Below, in pieces: positions 46,934-59,687 of a DNA stretch of 64,000 nucleotides. The notes under the pieces were generated by a model. It saw only the letters and a list, made by a program, of their open reading frames with translations. It made no database searches and was not told the origin of the DNA. Source of the DNA: Diatrype stigma (lineage: Eukaryota; Ascomycota; Sordariomycetes; Xylariales; Diatrypaceae); the NCBI GenBank assembly GCA_022225965.2, contig JAKJXP020000082.1:124001-188000 (forward strand), written 5' to 3'. The stretch's first letter is position 1, and every line of letters begins with the position of its first letter. The position numbers were made by a program, and so were the translations under genes.

Positions 46934-47901
46934 GGTAGGCAGTAGTTTAGTAGCGGGGCTAGGGCAGAATGGAGTTTGATAAGTACGAAGGTATGTAGAG
47001 ATTAATGGCAGCGGGGAAGACGAAGGGGAGCTTTGGGTAATGGTGCGTCGACGGAGGGACTGTATGGGGTGGGAGTTTCCTCGGGGTGTCACGTGCAAAA
47101 AAATAGGTGTCGAAATACTGTAAGCTGAGGTGGTCCCCGTCCCGCGCAAGGAAATAAATATGTGTTTTTGGATCGCAAAAGACTTAGATCAAGATTTATA
47201 TGGCTGCAATTAATGCTCTTCTCTTCTTGAGTGCGTTACATGATTATGGCCGTCCCGACAAGCAGTAACGTTATTTGGCTAAGAAACTAAAAATATACTT
47301 AAAGTACTTATGCATCCCCAGCATCGTCGCAACATGTCAGCAAAAGTCAATCAGGTTTGACAGTTCATTTAAGGTTAAGCACCCGAAGATCTAGTGTAAC
47401 TCTATGTCGAATTGTCGATATCCAGCACTCGACTGATTTATAAAAGCCCATCTCATCACTCCCAAAGACAACATGAACGAAACAGCACGATAGGATGGGA
47501 ACTAAGCTCGAACATATCAATATATCCGTATTACTAGGAGGTTTGTTACTAGGGTTCGAGCTAAGTGGTATCGTCAAAAGCAATCTGACCCCCCGATTTG
47601 CCTGACTATATATTCATACCTCGTATGCGCGTAACCTTTCTTGCGGATAATCCTTCTATAACACAACGTGTACCAAAACGCCCCCTTCGTGACATCGTAA
47701 TCATTTCGCCAGAGCTGGGACAGTTGCGAAACGTACCACTCGTTGGGTTCATACTGGCATTGAAATCTTCGACCGGGACATCGTACTCAAGTCCTTGATG
47801 TTCCTCATCACAGCCCTGCTGTGCTTTTGCCTTCACTTCTTGCATTGGCGTATCCTTGGCTGAAGGAGAGAGCTGCTGGTCAAAGCAATTGTCGTAGGCG
47901 T
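46934..47901. other. Intergenic region, promoter side of tyw3
   Basis: 5' flank of tyw3 and 3' flank of the phosphotransferase gene. AT-rich around 47150-47330. No gene is supported. Confidence 0.45.
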
Positions 47902-49288
47902 TCATTGTACCTTCTTTCCGTTGGCTTCTTCGGTCTCGGGAACGTAAGGATGCTTGATCGTCAAGCACCAAATGTCAAGATAATCGCAGATGGTGACAAT
48001 AACATCTACAACAAACGAGCCGTAAACACCGATGGCCATTCCTAGCATCAGGAACATGAAGGAGACCTGGTATACGCCATCGCCAAGCGCACTGGGCCAG
48101 CCAGACGCCCAACCAATGTGAGCCTGCAGCACAGGACCGAGCGAGTCGATGACGCCCAATGCCAGCGGCAAAACCAAGACGTTCCAATACGGAAATCTCA
48201 GCTTAACAAGGTGGGCCGTAATCATCTGGCCAACGCTATAAGCATTCACCAAACCAGTGAATACGGCAAACGGCACCACATGTTGCGTGCGAATGATCGG
48301 CTGGAGCCAGAGGTAGGCGATAACCCATGCCCAAGTGCCGAAGAACGGGGCCAGGCCGAACAATGCTCCACGGCTACGATCCCCACGGGCCCGTCTTGCC
48401 CTGATAACATTGCGCGCGCTTTCCACAGTGTTGAAGACAAGCATAACAACGCCTTGGACCATATACCATTCCGTAAAGGAGAGGTTGTAGACGATGTCAG
48501 GGATGCCTAGAGACTTAGGAACCCCAACGGTCGCAAGCATCGATTGCTGCCAGAACGAACCCCCTCCCATGTATCCCGTCAGGGCGTAGACGGACACGAG
48601 GATAAGGACACCCTCTACTGGACCGTTCACGATGCCGAGCGTCAAGGTCTTGGTGTGATATTCTTCCCAAGTTTGTGTGTAGAAGGTCAAGAGGGCTAGC
48701 AGCAGTCAGCCTGGCTAGTCGAGTCATAGGAGTGCTATGAAGTCTATACATACCGGCAAAGAGGGTGGAAACGGTATACCAACTTTGGCCCATGTTTTGA
48801 GAGGCAGCAAAGATAAGACATCCAAGAGAGGTGTTGAGGGCATCGACACCATGATCGAAGAGCTCACCGAGAGGTCCACTCTGTCGTGTGCGCCGTCTAA
48901 GGAAATTGTGTTAGATATCTATACAACAGGGACGGCAGATATGCGAAGACAAATGAACACTGGAACGGGGATTCACATACGCCTGCGCTCCATCTACGGC
49001 ATCAAAGGTCTGGTAGAGGAACAAGCCAGCAGCCCATGTATAATAGACCCATGGCGGGCAGTCCTGGTCTAGGTTCGGGCTGTACCATAGCAAGGTGAGG
49101 AAGTTGGCGACAACGAACATGAACCCGGACAGGGTGATGAGGTTCGGGGCCATAGACATGGGGAAGCACTTGATGACGACATTGTTATAGAAGGGCTTCA
49201 GAATGTATTTGGATGTCAATGAGTGGTCGACGGCCGAGTACTTGTAGAGTTTGAGGTTCGGTAGATATTCCTGCCGCACGTACACCAT
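47902..49288 (-). CDS. ept1: Ethanolamine/choline phosphotransferase (CDP-alcohol phosphatidyltransferase), 3 exons
   Basis: Exons (minus): 49288-48981, 48896-48754 and 48695-47902, giving 1245 nt or 414 aa. The CDP-alcohol phosphotransferase signature DG-x2-AR-x8-G-x3-D-x3-D spans the first intron: QTFDAVDGAQA joins RRTRQSGPLGELFDHGVDAL, with every acidic residue present. About eight hydrophobic helices follow (NLITLSGFMFVVANFLTLLW, VLILVSVYALTGYM, FFGTWAWVIAYLWLQPII, FVVDVIVTICDYLDIW). The enzyme makes phosphatidylethanolamine and/or phosphatidylcholine from diacylglycerol and CDP-ethanolamine/choline in the ER (Kennedy pathway). Sequence alone does not settle Ept1 versus Cpt1 specificity. 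The C-terminus (EEANGKKVQ) carries a near-terminal KKxx-like ER retention signal. Confidence 0.92.
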
Positions 49289-52193
49289 CTTGCCGGATGT
49301 TCGCTCTTGACTACGCTCGATTCGATGACGCTATCCTTCGTAGGGATCCGGAGTTGGGGATCTTGGACCAAGCCTAGGCGGTGGGGGCTAAAGCTGAATA
49401 TACAGTTGGATCAGATACTGGCATTTGAAGAAGAACGAAAAAGAACATAGACATGTATCGTACGCATATATCTTGGTAGAGGAAGTGCTTGGGTTGGCTT
49501 GAAGACATCCACTTTGGGTTGGGGTGGGATTCGAATATTATGCAAGCTGTAAGTAAATAGTGACGTTGCCGAAAGCAAAAGTAAAGTTCTAACGTTTCCC
49601 CGTTTCCCGTTTCCCGTTTCCCGTTTTCCGTTTTCCCTGTCCAGGATCGCGTGTGTGGCATGTGCCCGCCAACGCGCTAAAACAAGAGACCCACGCCATT
49701 CGCCATTACCCCGTCAAGGGCTGAAGGGCTGCCGATCTTTTGATGACCAGGTATGACCTATGCTATGGTCCAAGCTCCCAAGGTTCTTTTCTCTTTTTCC
49801 AATCTTGCCAGTCATGCACTTATACAGGTTATGAGATTAAGCTGCGTCGGTCAATTACATGCCGTTGGTAGCCGCTGGGTGCTGAGTGCTGGATACTTAG
49901 CAGCTGCTTAGGTATGTTGGTCCTCGAGAGCGCGAAGGGCCCGATGCTTTCACACCACGGCCACTTGCAGGAGTGTTGTTAAGGGCCATTGCATATTCCA
50001 TAATCTCCTGCCCAAAGTCTTTCTCCAAAAGCTCGTAGGGCAAGCAAGTAATGTACCTTAAGGCAATCGTCAGCTTTGAAGCTAATGCGACCTAGACTTG
50101 TAAATGGAGCTTAAAGTTCTTGAGCCCTCAGTTCACTATTGGCAGGCGTACTGGAAATATATACATTTCAGATAATTCTAGAGCGTAGATACGTATGTAG
50201 TTGTTGGAATCATCATAATGGCTTCATCGTGCTGCACAATCGGCGTCACAACGACTTTATTGGCTATTATGTACCTTGAAAGGAGTAAGCATCTCAACCG
50301 CTCACACGAATTCCCGGGTACCGTACCTCGTCCTTATCTACCAACAACCTTTCCAATATATGCAGCCACAAAATCTAAATATATCTATATGTGACATTTC
50401 TCCCATCATTACAGTCTACATCCTATCTTTGGTGGGATTGCGTCTGGGTTTAAGCCTTTTCAGCTTCTCCACAGCGTCCCGCAACGGGCTCTCCCGCGAC
50501 TCCATCAGCCCACAACTATGATAAGATTCACAAGCCGGGGGATGTGTTGGGTGACCCGAGCTCAGGAGATCTAGTGGGCCTTCCGCTCTCTTCGAGGACT
50601 ATGTCCGTATGCGACAACAGCTCTGATGGCAGGTTAATAATGTATGCCATAGGAATATATGGACTAAGAATATTTACTTCCAAAGGCGCTGGTCGGGTGA
50701 ACAGAACGATGCGTTGCTACCCACATGCGAGCCTGCATGCACATGCTCAGCTCTTCATACAGGGGTCGAATCCTTTCAATATCACAAGCACACAACTAAA
50801 TACTTACTTATGTAGGACCATGAGGAAGAAACGGACTTCTCACGTATGGGACCTCGGTCCAATGATTGTCACAGAGAACGAATAATTCTCGTCTACCTAA
50901 GCACCTAGAAATAACGATGATCTTGAGACAGGTTAAGAGCCTGCCTACTTGACATATACGGATCATGCATTGCTAATTTACATTCTCGAATAAGCTTAAG
51001 TGGCTCCCTAGTCACTTGCAGGCATACTTCCCCTGACGTCGATCCGGACCTAAAGCTGGATGAGATGCTCCCGGAATACCTATCCGAGAGGCAGCACCCC
51101 TTTGAGCTCTCACAGAAGCATGCTTCTCGATATCGATACCATGTACCTTAGCCAGCGACCTCATCACACGACCGTCTCAAATCCATGTCTGTACATATAG
51201 GTTTCATTCTATATTATACGGTACGCTTTTATGCCGGAGAGTACCTTGTGGGATAATCCAAGGAGCTAAGGTACTAAAACCTCAGACATACATAATACCA
51301 TGTGGCGCCGTCATGTTCTCTTTGCCCCTTTCCCAGAGAGTTTTGTAGCGGCTAGGTATTAGCGGTCGAGGACAGCATCCACCAACGCATAGTCGGTCTT
51401 TGCATAGCGCTCACTATCAACATACGACTATCCAAGGTCTTTTTCTTTATCCCATTGAAAGCCGTCACAATTTCGTAGATTCATGAGGGTCAAACTGGCA
51501 TTTTCCATAAATTCAAGTGCCTCTTGTTCGAGTACGTACGTAGATAAAAAAGAATACCACAAGCCGCGCGCTTAAAGTACATATAACCAAGGTTATACAA
51601 CACCTCAAAGAAGGCCTTTGCAAGCAGTTGGGACAGCAAGTGTACCAGATGACAACAGGGGTTCAGAACTCCTTGAATATACCCAGAATCCCTATGCAAA
51701 GTCCCCTTAATCCCCTACTAATATAGAGCTCATGAAATAAACCTCTAGCCAACAAGTGGACCCCAGAGCTTCCCCTGAACCTGGCTGTATACTTTATGCA
51801 GCTCAAAGTAGGTACTGCAGTCGTTCTAAGGTCTGGGCCTCCTTGTTTTCTTCCTGTGATGCCTTGGGTGAGAACTACGCTTATACCGTCCTGATACACT
51901 TGCCCGTTTGTTCCTCTAAACGCCATCTGGGAATAGCAAGCGAATGTGCTGTGGAACTCGACCACGCTCAACCCAAACGCGCCGCCCTTGGGAAGGTGGC
52001 CCTACCCGACCTAGTAAAAGACGGCCTCATTCCTTCAAATCCCGATATGTCGAAACTTGGGCATTTCTCGTTTCATTTCATATCGTGCAACTTTCGACAA
52101 CGGTCTCACCACTACGCGAGGTGATCTTCCCCACGGCAGGGAATCTATAGCCAGTCCGATTCGTGATATTTCACTCCAACAACATGCGGTTAC
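49289..52193. other. Gene-poor intergenic region
   Basis: About 2.9 kb without a supportable gene. A seven-base tandem CGTTTCC/CGTTTTCC array lies at 49593-49637. The small ORFs in between (for example 50276-50521, 51663-51971 minus) are not recognised. Confidence 0.45.
49593..49637. repeat. 7-8 bp tandem repeat (CGTTTCC/CGTTTTCC)
   Basis: About six consecutive CGTTTCC-type units, upstream of the phosphotransferase gene. Confidence 0.8.
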
Positions 52194-53348
52194 TTATAAT
52201 AGCTCGTCACTACCGCTCGCAATGCTTTGTTCAATGGCCAAGCGGACGGCCCTTTCCTCAAAAACAGGGCCCTGGCCATCGCATTTGGCCTGAGGCTTGA
52301 GCCGCTCGCTCACGTCAGCCACATCTACCATGCCTCTCTTGAAGAGCTCATGATTGATGATGAGGTCCCACGTGGCCCCGGCGGCCAGAAGACGTTCGCC
52401 CGAATCGGACTCGACGATCCGATGGCTGGGCGTCTTATTCGCGTGGTTCGCAAGCAGATCCGAGTAGAAATCCGTGGGATTGTATTGCATTGGGCCCGTG
52501 GTGGTCGGCACGCCACCCGGCGGCGACAATGAGCCGCTGTGGCCCTGCATGTTCGACGTCGCGCGCAGAATTTCGTTCTCGGTGCTGATCTTCTGGAGGT
52601 CGCGCTTCAGCTTCTCGTTCTCGCTGGCGGTTTGGTTCTGTGCCGCTTCCAGACTGGCAAGCTTCGCTTCGAGATCCTTAACGTGCCGTTCCTTGCGTTC
52701 CCGGAATGCCCGCTGACTAGAAGGGAAACCCGCATTAGTTCCGATGCCCGAAACCTACTACCAGCTATCCACAGTCTATCGAACAAGAATCGGCCCCCTA
52801 TGTCGTGAAGCATACGAGGAATACTCACGCAGCCCTGTTCTGCGCTTTCCTACGAGACTGCGCGGGAGTCAAATCGTCATCATCCGAGTTCGAACCGGTC
52901 TGCCGGTCGGGGTCGGCCTTCGTCAGAGAGATCACGTCGACCTGAGGTTGCAGCCCCTTTGCTGCTCCATTGACCTGCAAACGATTCTGGCCGGTTAGGG
53001 GCTGTGTGGGCGGAGTCGGAGGCCCGGGAGGACCCTGGAAGGCAGGCTGTGGCTGGTGGTTGTACTGTCCATACTGGTCGAAATTTTGGAATTGGTCATT
53101 CTGGAAACCTTCGTAGACATCCTAAGAATACAGGTCTAGATGTTAATATTGCTCTGGATGGATATATGGCCGCAGTGGGCGGCAGCCGCATAGAACGGAT
53201 GGAGACGAGGGAGACGAACGGGTGGAGATTGATTGTTGTACTCTTCGGACACGGCCGAGTTCGAATGGGAGGGTGTTAGGGGCGGAATGCCGCCGATGAA
53301 CTGATAAGGCTGCGCACCACTGTAGTATGTCGACTGTGAGAAGTCCAT
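52194..53348 (-). CDS. AP-1-like (Yap/Pap1-type) bZIP transcription factor, 3 exons
   Basis: Exons (minus): 53348-53220, 53121-52829 and 52716-52194, giving 945 nt or 314 aa. The basic region spans the second intron: QSRRKAQNRAA joins QRAFRERKERHVKDLEAKLA, giving the N-x2-AQ-x2-FR signature of fungal Yap/Pap1-class bZIPs. Heptad leucines follow (ENEKLKRDLQKISTENEIL). The N-terminus MDFSQSTYYSGAQPYQF and the NNQSPP/DVYEGFQNDQF junction fit a conserved Pezizomycotina family, as does the C-terminal ERAVRLAIEQSIASGSDELL. It lacks an obvious Cys-rich oxidative-stress domain like Yap1's, so redox control is doubtful. An in-frame upstream ATG at 53432 would add 28 residues encoded by a 7-bp tandem repeat; 53348 is preferred. 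The first intron uses a GTTCGT donor. Confidence 0.9.
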
Positions 53349-53363
53349 GTTTAGGACGGGAGG

Positions 53364-53408
53364 TTGCGAATTGCGAATTGCGAATGCGAACTGCGAACTG
53401 CGAACTGC
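53364..53408. repeat. 7-bp tandem repeat (TTGCGAA/CTGCGAA) just upstream of the bZIP start
   Basis: Six or so units directly 5' of the bZIP ATG on the minus strand, in the presumed 5' leader. Confidence 0.8.
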
Positions 53409-56150
53409 TATTGCTATGGCCCAGGTAGGCACTACTATTGGTACTGTAGCTAAGGCTTGCTTGTAAACTTTGTCGAGGAAAAGGCGCCGTCGGGATTGAA
53501 GAGCCAGAGGAGCTGAGGAGCTACTAAGTGGTAGGTAAGCGGGTAGTGGGGCTCCTCCTGGAGTGCTCTCTACGGGTCTCTAGTAGGTAAGTAGTCGCTG
53601 AACGTGCTGAAGGTGGTAGTGGTGACAGCGGTAGCGATAGCTGATATCTAGCGGTAACCAGTAGTGGCAGAGTGGTAAGGCGGGTAGCAGTGGTATGGAG
53701 GGGGTTCGGTGCGTTTTGATGCGTTTGATGGAGAAGTACCTAGGTATCGAGAATTATTGGCAGAGCATCACACAGCGCCAGCTGGCTTGACCCAAGAACA
53801 ACCTGCTTGTACACACGAGGTAAGACTCGGGTTCAACAAAAGTCAAGGATGCGACGGCAGCGTGCTTTACTGCGTACCGAGTCTCAGATGAATATATGCG
53901 ATCGCAAGTCCGCATCAATCTAGTTATGTACATACATACATACATACAGCACATATATACATATCTACTACTACATACATGTGGGTATATATTCGTACGT
54001 AACCACATGCAGACGCAACGTCTGCTCATGCTCTCGAGGGCCAGCCAATAACGCGATCTTCGGTGTCGGCCCTAACGGCTGTACTACGTGATCATCAGCT
54101 AGACTGACATCTTGAATGTTCTGGAAAATGGCCCAAGACCGCGCTTGGCCTTGCCTGTCTACGCTAAGAAATAGGTATGTACCCTTGTGCTAAGAAAAGA
54201 CGAGAAATGCATGGTAATAGGTAGTAGCAGGTAGTAATCAGCGAGAATAGCATGTAACGGCGTGGCTCGGGGCGTGGTTCCCCTTTCCTTCAGAGCTCCC
54301 CCACGCCGCTGTGGGCTGATGAGAAGTCACTCACCTGATACATAGTACAATAGTTACTTATAATTATGTAGTCTCCCCAGATGTCCTTCTTCAACCTTTT
54401 CTCTCGCCGAAGGGTGGTAATAACAGCAGGGCTCTACTTATGTATCAACCTTGGAACTAGGGGGCAATGCAAAACCTTGCATAAGAGCAATCAAGATCCC
54501 TGTCGCCTGCCAAAGGAGGTGTTCAAGGCACGACGGTCCATTGGATATGGTAACCAAAACCCAGGCACGAACGCAAATCAGTAGGACAGAAGAAGAGATC
54601 GCCGACCTTAGACCCACTACCGAACAACCCCAGATTCGCTCTGCTGGCCAAGTTTTGCGTCAAGCCAGCCACCACCAAAGTAACATAGTAGGAATAACAA
54701 GAGGCCGTTGGACGAGCTCAGGTCCGAAGTGTCGGCCGGTTGGTCGCCTACGAAAGTGATACCCCTCCGATCACAACGATCCGTAACGAATAGTTTCGTA
54801 ACGAACAGGTTGAGGGCTGTCATGCTCTCGAAAGACCATTACACAGAGCTGCGAAGTGGCCCTGCCGTGATCGGCTGGTCTATTTTTGGCCGGCTTGGCC
54901 TGATGGCGACCGGCTGCTGTCAGATGTGAATTCAAGCAAACCAGGCCTTGAAGGCTTCTCGGGCCTGGACCTAGTTAGGCCGACTGCGACGAACAAGGTC
55001 CAAAGCTAATGCAAGCTATCTACTAGGCCTACTTTGTCACAACGTCCTGGGACATCCTCAAGAGTTGAGGATCTTGAGTCTCCTGTCTTCGGGGTGTCCA
55101 GCCACTAAGAGGACAGCCAGGCACGCCCAGCAGCCATGACATCTTGCAGAAGAGAATCACCACCCCTTCATGCCAATCACGTAAACCTCTTTGAGCCAAA
55201 AAGTCCATGTTTCTGCTTCACACCACGCCTCTGTCACATCTTATCCTGTTCTGCCACAGCTCTGCACGTAAGGTTGCACACAAAGAAAGGAATAGTGGCC
55301 TTCGTTGAACTCTCACCTGCTCTTCGATTCGCTGTGGACAGCTAACCAGTAGGATCCCCAGTAGCTGTGGCCGCCCCCAGTCATCCTCGAGGATGCATGT
55401 ATAACGACGGCCCTCAGCATCGATGATTCTAGCAGGTGAGGTCACACAATTATACTACTTCCGTCGGGTGACCGACATCCCGTTACCTTCTTCATGTAGC
55501 TAGTGTAAGCTATTTGTTTCGTAGTAGTGGCAGAAGTCATGATACTCGGCATTCTCTATTCTCTTCTCTGTTACTCGGTATCCATGTTGCCGGCGACAAT
55601 GCCTTCAACGAAGGCTATAACGCCAAAAGTGTAAGTGCTCAGAGCACGGAGGTCACTGATACATGACCTGAGCCGAGCACAGGGAGTAATAGACATTGGC
55701 CATAGGCATCTACTTGCTATCAAAACACTGACTGGCGAATCAGCTGCAAGGCAGAATTCAAATCCTGTCAGCCTTTCTACCTCACTGGATGGTTTGGCAA
55801 GAATTCTCCCAATGAGCCTAATGAAAGCCCCATCAAACATGTGCTGCTCCCAACATCATCAATGTCGGGGAATGTCCCCAAATTCGCAACGATTAACCTG
55901 TGCCCATGGATCCTGTTTCAATCGTCAGTTTATTCAGCTCGATTGTCTGTCGCCGACGTGATAGCGAAGAGTATCGCTTACCGATAGAGCTAGTATCTTC
56001 TTGGAGAACACCAATGCTGTCAGCCTTCAGTTTGATTTCGTCGTTATAGCCTCGAAAGTTTACCGAGTCGCACATCGGTCGCGTTTGGAACAAGCTATTA
56101 CTAGGGCTGGTCAGCTTTCTGTTTAAGGCACAACTGCTAACGCACACCAT
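53409..56150. other. Gene-poor region with possible relics
   Basis: About 2.7 kb. Contains TACCTAGGTA at 53737-53746 and a CATA/CATAC run near 53930-53950. Minus frames at 55571-55840 (ending in SDLRALSTYTFGVIAFVEGI) and 55893-56162 have protein-like composition and may be remnants of a fungal gene, but no family could be named. Confidence 0.4.
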
Positions 56151-57285
56151 GTGGCGAGTCAAGTAGCCGAGCGTCTATCGAATTTGACACAGGAAAACTA
56201 TAAGGATGATACACTATGTCCAATACCACAGTCTCCCATAGCACCGCCGTCACAGGGAAAAGGTCAGCCAGTGATTCGGCTGGGGATAGCTGCGTCATGT
56301 TCACTGCGGAATGCAATATGCCAACGTCGCAACAGCAAAGGGGTAATAGCAGCAGCATCTCGATCAGCTGGAATAGACAAACAAATCGAACGTGATAAGT
56401 TCTTAATGGAAGGTGATATACTATCACAAGACTCAGGACGCAAAGCGCTGTTGCTCGGCATATCAGAGTCTGGCAATCGACTGTCCTAATGGCTATGATG
56501 TTGTTCGCTGCAGGAGACTATACCCACGAGGAACGCTCTTCCTTTGTCGAGATCATCTGGAGCAACGTCACGCACAAGCCTCATATCCAATACGAGGCTT
56601 GCTCTCAAAGCAATGGAATCGTTTAGTATACCATTTGGTGACGAAACCAGAACAGATCATCACGTCATGGCCATATTCAGGATTCCTACGTATCTGGAGA
56701 TATACTCGACACATGTGGAAACGGCTATATTGTCTTTATGGGTTGATACAGGATCACAAGAGGCATACCAACGGCGGTTCGAATATCAACTACATATAAA
56801 CTCCCAGCCTTAAGCAGATGATATATGTCGCCTTGCACTTCACGATTACATGCCAACCACCGACGACGTCTTTCGCAGTCGTGTGAGGACAACTAGATCC
56901 TCAGAAACCACTTTTGATGCGGGCTCCCTCGGTGTCAGAATTTATGACATGGGAGGGTCCAGGTCGGAGTGTGTCAACGGCCATCTTTACAGTAGATACC
57001 ACGGCTTGCCAAAGTGCGGTTCGAAGATAAGGATGTCAACTGCATGCACAAACAACTAGACGTCTTTGGCATCGTTGCCAATGGCTGGCTCATGCGCAAG
57101 TTTATTGTTATTCTCGTTATGACCCATGTTGATCTGCTCGACGAGGCTCTGGAGCTAAGCTCCGTCGATAGGTGCTTTCCGGGTTTCGCTTCTCTTCATC
57201 CATCAGGCTCGATTGGTTTGAAGGAGAAATACTTAACTCATCTGGAAGATCGCTTCAAGTCACCCATTCAAGACAAAGGCACCTA
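56151..57285 (+). pseudogene. Decayed heterotrimeric G-protein alpha subunit
   Basis: Successive G-alpha motifs appear in order but in shifting frames. IDKQIERDKF leads to a ruined P-loop KALLLGISESGNRLS (Lys of GESGKS replaced, then a stop at 56487). Then come THEERSSFVEIIWSN, LALKAMESFSIPFGDE, ILSLWVDTGSQEAYQRRFEY and VFRSRVRTTRSSETTFDAGS. Next is RIYDMGGSRSE, where the catalytic Gln of DVGGQ is Ser, and later FEDKDVNCMHKQLDVFGIVA and VILVMTHVDLLDEA, where NKxD is altered. The segment between switch II and EDKD (normally F-ENVTAIIFCVALS) is missing. At least three frame changes, two in-frame stops and loss of key GTP-binding residues show it is dead. The 5' end is uncertain; the ATG at 56151 is only the start of the open frame. 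Confidence 0.75.
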
Positions 57286-59687
57286 GGTGTCGAGTGTGTA
57301 TGGTAACTCGCGCAGACATGATTCATATTAACTCACACAATCCAGCAAAGGATGTTTCCGAAGCTATTGCATCACGTGGAAAGGGGTAAAACAGAGTAAG
57401 TTTACAGTAGTAAACAGTCTTACATAGCATACTGTGGAAGTTGGAAGTTCTTTGAGAGCTTTCTACGCCTTCTGACCATCTATTGGAAGCGTACGTTGCA
57501 TGAAGTAGTGCTTCATGGAATCTTTCGGTTTTCAGAGTGAGTATGATGACTATTATTTAGTGGTATGGGCGAACTCAGTGGTGCAAGCTACCGCCCCTGA
57601 TAAGTAAGTGTCTAGATATTGGATATTTGGGCCATGGGGTATTGATACCAACCCCCTTGCGGCGCAGCCCAAGACTCGATACAATGCTGAGCGTACTTTG
57701 CATGGCACCAATACATGAGACAAGACATATGTAGGTAGGCTTCCTCGTATAAATCGGGTGGTTGAAGAGCACACGGAACTTGCAGTGTGATCACCATCCA
57801 CCAACCCGTAGGGGGGTGTTTGCACCCCCCCCCCGCCCCCCTATGAATATATTTCGGAGATTGACACATGTTGGAGAATATTATGCAAAAGGCTGATATT
57901 AGACGCTATTCGCATACAATCTCGAGTATGGTTGATTTCCTTTGATGCAAAGGAAATTGGTGGTTCATAACACTCAACAATCAACCTTGGGGTCAGCTTT
58001 CTTTACCCCTTTTTGAGGTCTTGGCAAAAGTCTAAGCGGAATCCCCACGACGTATCTACTAGCATTTGAAAGGAGTATCTCATCGACGAGACCCCTCAAA
58101 CTGAACTTCACTTAGTGACATGATGGAGATTCCACCTACCCTGTTAACGATCGAACTATACAATCAAAGCAGCAAGAAAATAATTATTAATATAGTGTAT
58201 TCCGGCAGTGGGCATGCGGTTTTTTAAGGAAGAGGTATTGCTCACTAGGTTAGGGGCAAAGTAGTGGGTTACGATGGTTAACATTCAATGCAACCTGTCC
58301 TCAAACATCTGATGTATTCAGCTAACATCTTCAAGCAGCATGATAAGCATCAGCTTAAGTAGCCTTCTATGGCTTATCATACCAGACTGTAGCACATAAC
58401 GGAGGAAAGACCCAACATGCATCAGGAGGTGTACCCAAGCGAACAAACCTCGTTTAACTACCCTCATCTAGCCAATAGAAAGCAGTCGCAAACCATCATC
58501 CGTCGAATAAGCTCATCATGCGCATCTGAGCCTTGGGTTAGATGCGGTAATATCCCTGAACTAGGAGCTTGATAGATTTCAACTTGGTCAATGCTTGATG
58601 TCCTGAGGCCTACGACCTGCACAGGTGATAAGGGGTAGGTGTGCGGATACAGCATATGAGACGAATGAAGTTTCCAGACGAGGTTAAGCAGCGTAGGTAA
58701 TTGGCCACTAAAGTACCTAGGTAGGTGCCTGGGAGGGTTGGCTATGAGAAAGCAAACAGTTCGGCCTTAGGACCAATGAAAGGGCAATAGGTACCACTTA
58801 GGCAGATGCCTATTGCCAGATGCCTAGTAGCTGGAGGTTGAGGGTTCCCTCTGAAAGCGAGGAGGGACGCTTGCGTGCTTGCCGGTCTACTAGACTACAT
58901 ACCTCCTACCTAGGTATAGATATGAGATCCCTAAGGACCACGGGAAAGCAACACAGTGTCCCATAATGCTTTCCTACATATAAGCAGCACTGAGGCAGTC
59001 CAATGTTATCAACGAGTTATCATTGGATGTACCTTGATTGCTTTGAAGGGACCTTGGTCAGGTAGCAAGTAACGACCTTGACGACTAAGCAGGTGAATAA
59101 TACCAGGTACCTAATTACATCCCTCTATGATGTATGGCCACTGCAATTCGAGGTGGCCTTACTTACCTATCTTTGGTAAGAAGTGAATCTACCTACATGT
59201 AGTACCTAGTACCTACATAAAGTACCTGCACCTTCCCCTGTTCACAGACGTCGTGACTAATAGGGCCACCTACCTAGGTACATAGGCAAGTTACGATTGA
59301 CTCAAGTGAAACTCCCCATTGTCAGTTCCCAACCCGACTCAAGCTTGGACCCAGGCTTGGACTTGGCCCCAGGATTACAACAACGACTCCTTTCCCGAAG
59401 GAAAGTACCGCCCACTCGGTTTATCAGGCCGTCCTTTCTTCTCCCCTCGGCCCAAGACCTCTTGAACCGTCCATCTGCACCCGTCCACCTCTACCTGACC
59501 GATGCTACCTACTCAAGTTGGTATCAAGAAAACCTCGTTTGTCCTATCCATCTAAACACCCCCTTGTGGAATATATGACCGTACCCTATAACCCATCGTT
59601 CCTTTCCACGTAAGATCACCCTCGGATACTCCTTAGTGAAATACATTGTCATAGGTTCATCATTGTTCGTTCCGTGCAGTCACAGCC
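57286..59687. other. Gene-poor intergenic region
   Basis: About 2.4 kb with AT-rich parts (58150-58210) and dense ACCTAGGT motifs, including TACCTAGGTA at 58714-58723, 58907-58916 and 59271-59280. No gene is supported. The end is the 5' flank of the polyQ gene. Confidence 0.45.

Noticed and set aside
55571..55840. Minus ORF ending in SDLRALSTYTFGVIAFVEGI
   Set aside because: Protein-like, possibly a relic, but no family could be named and no exons join to it; kept only as a note in the region entry.
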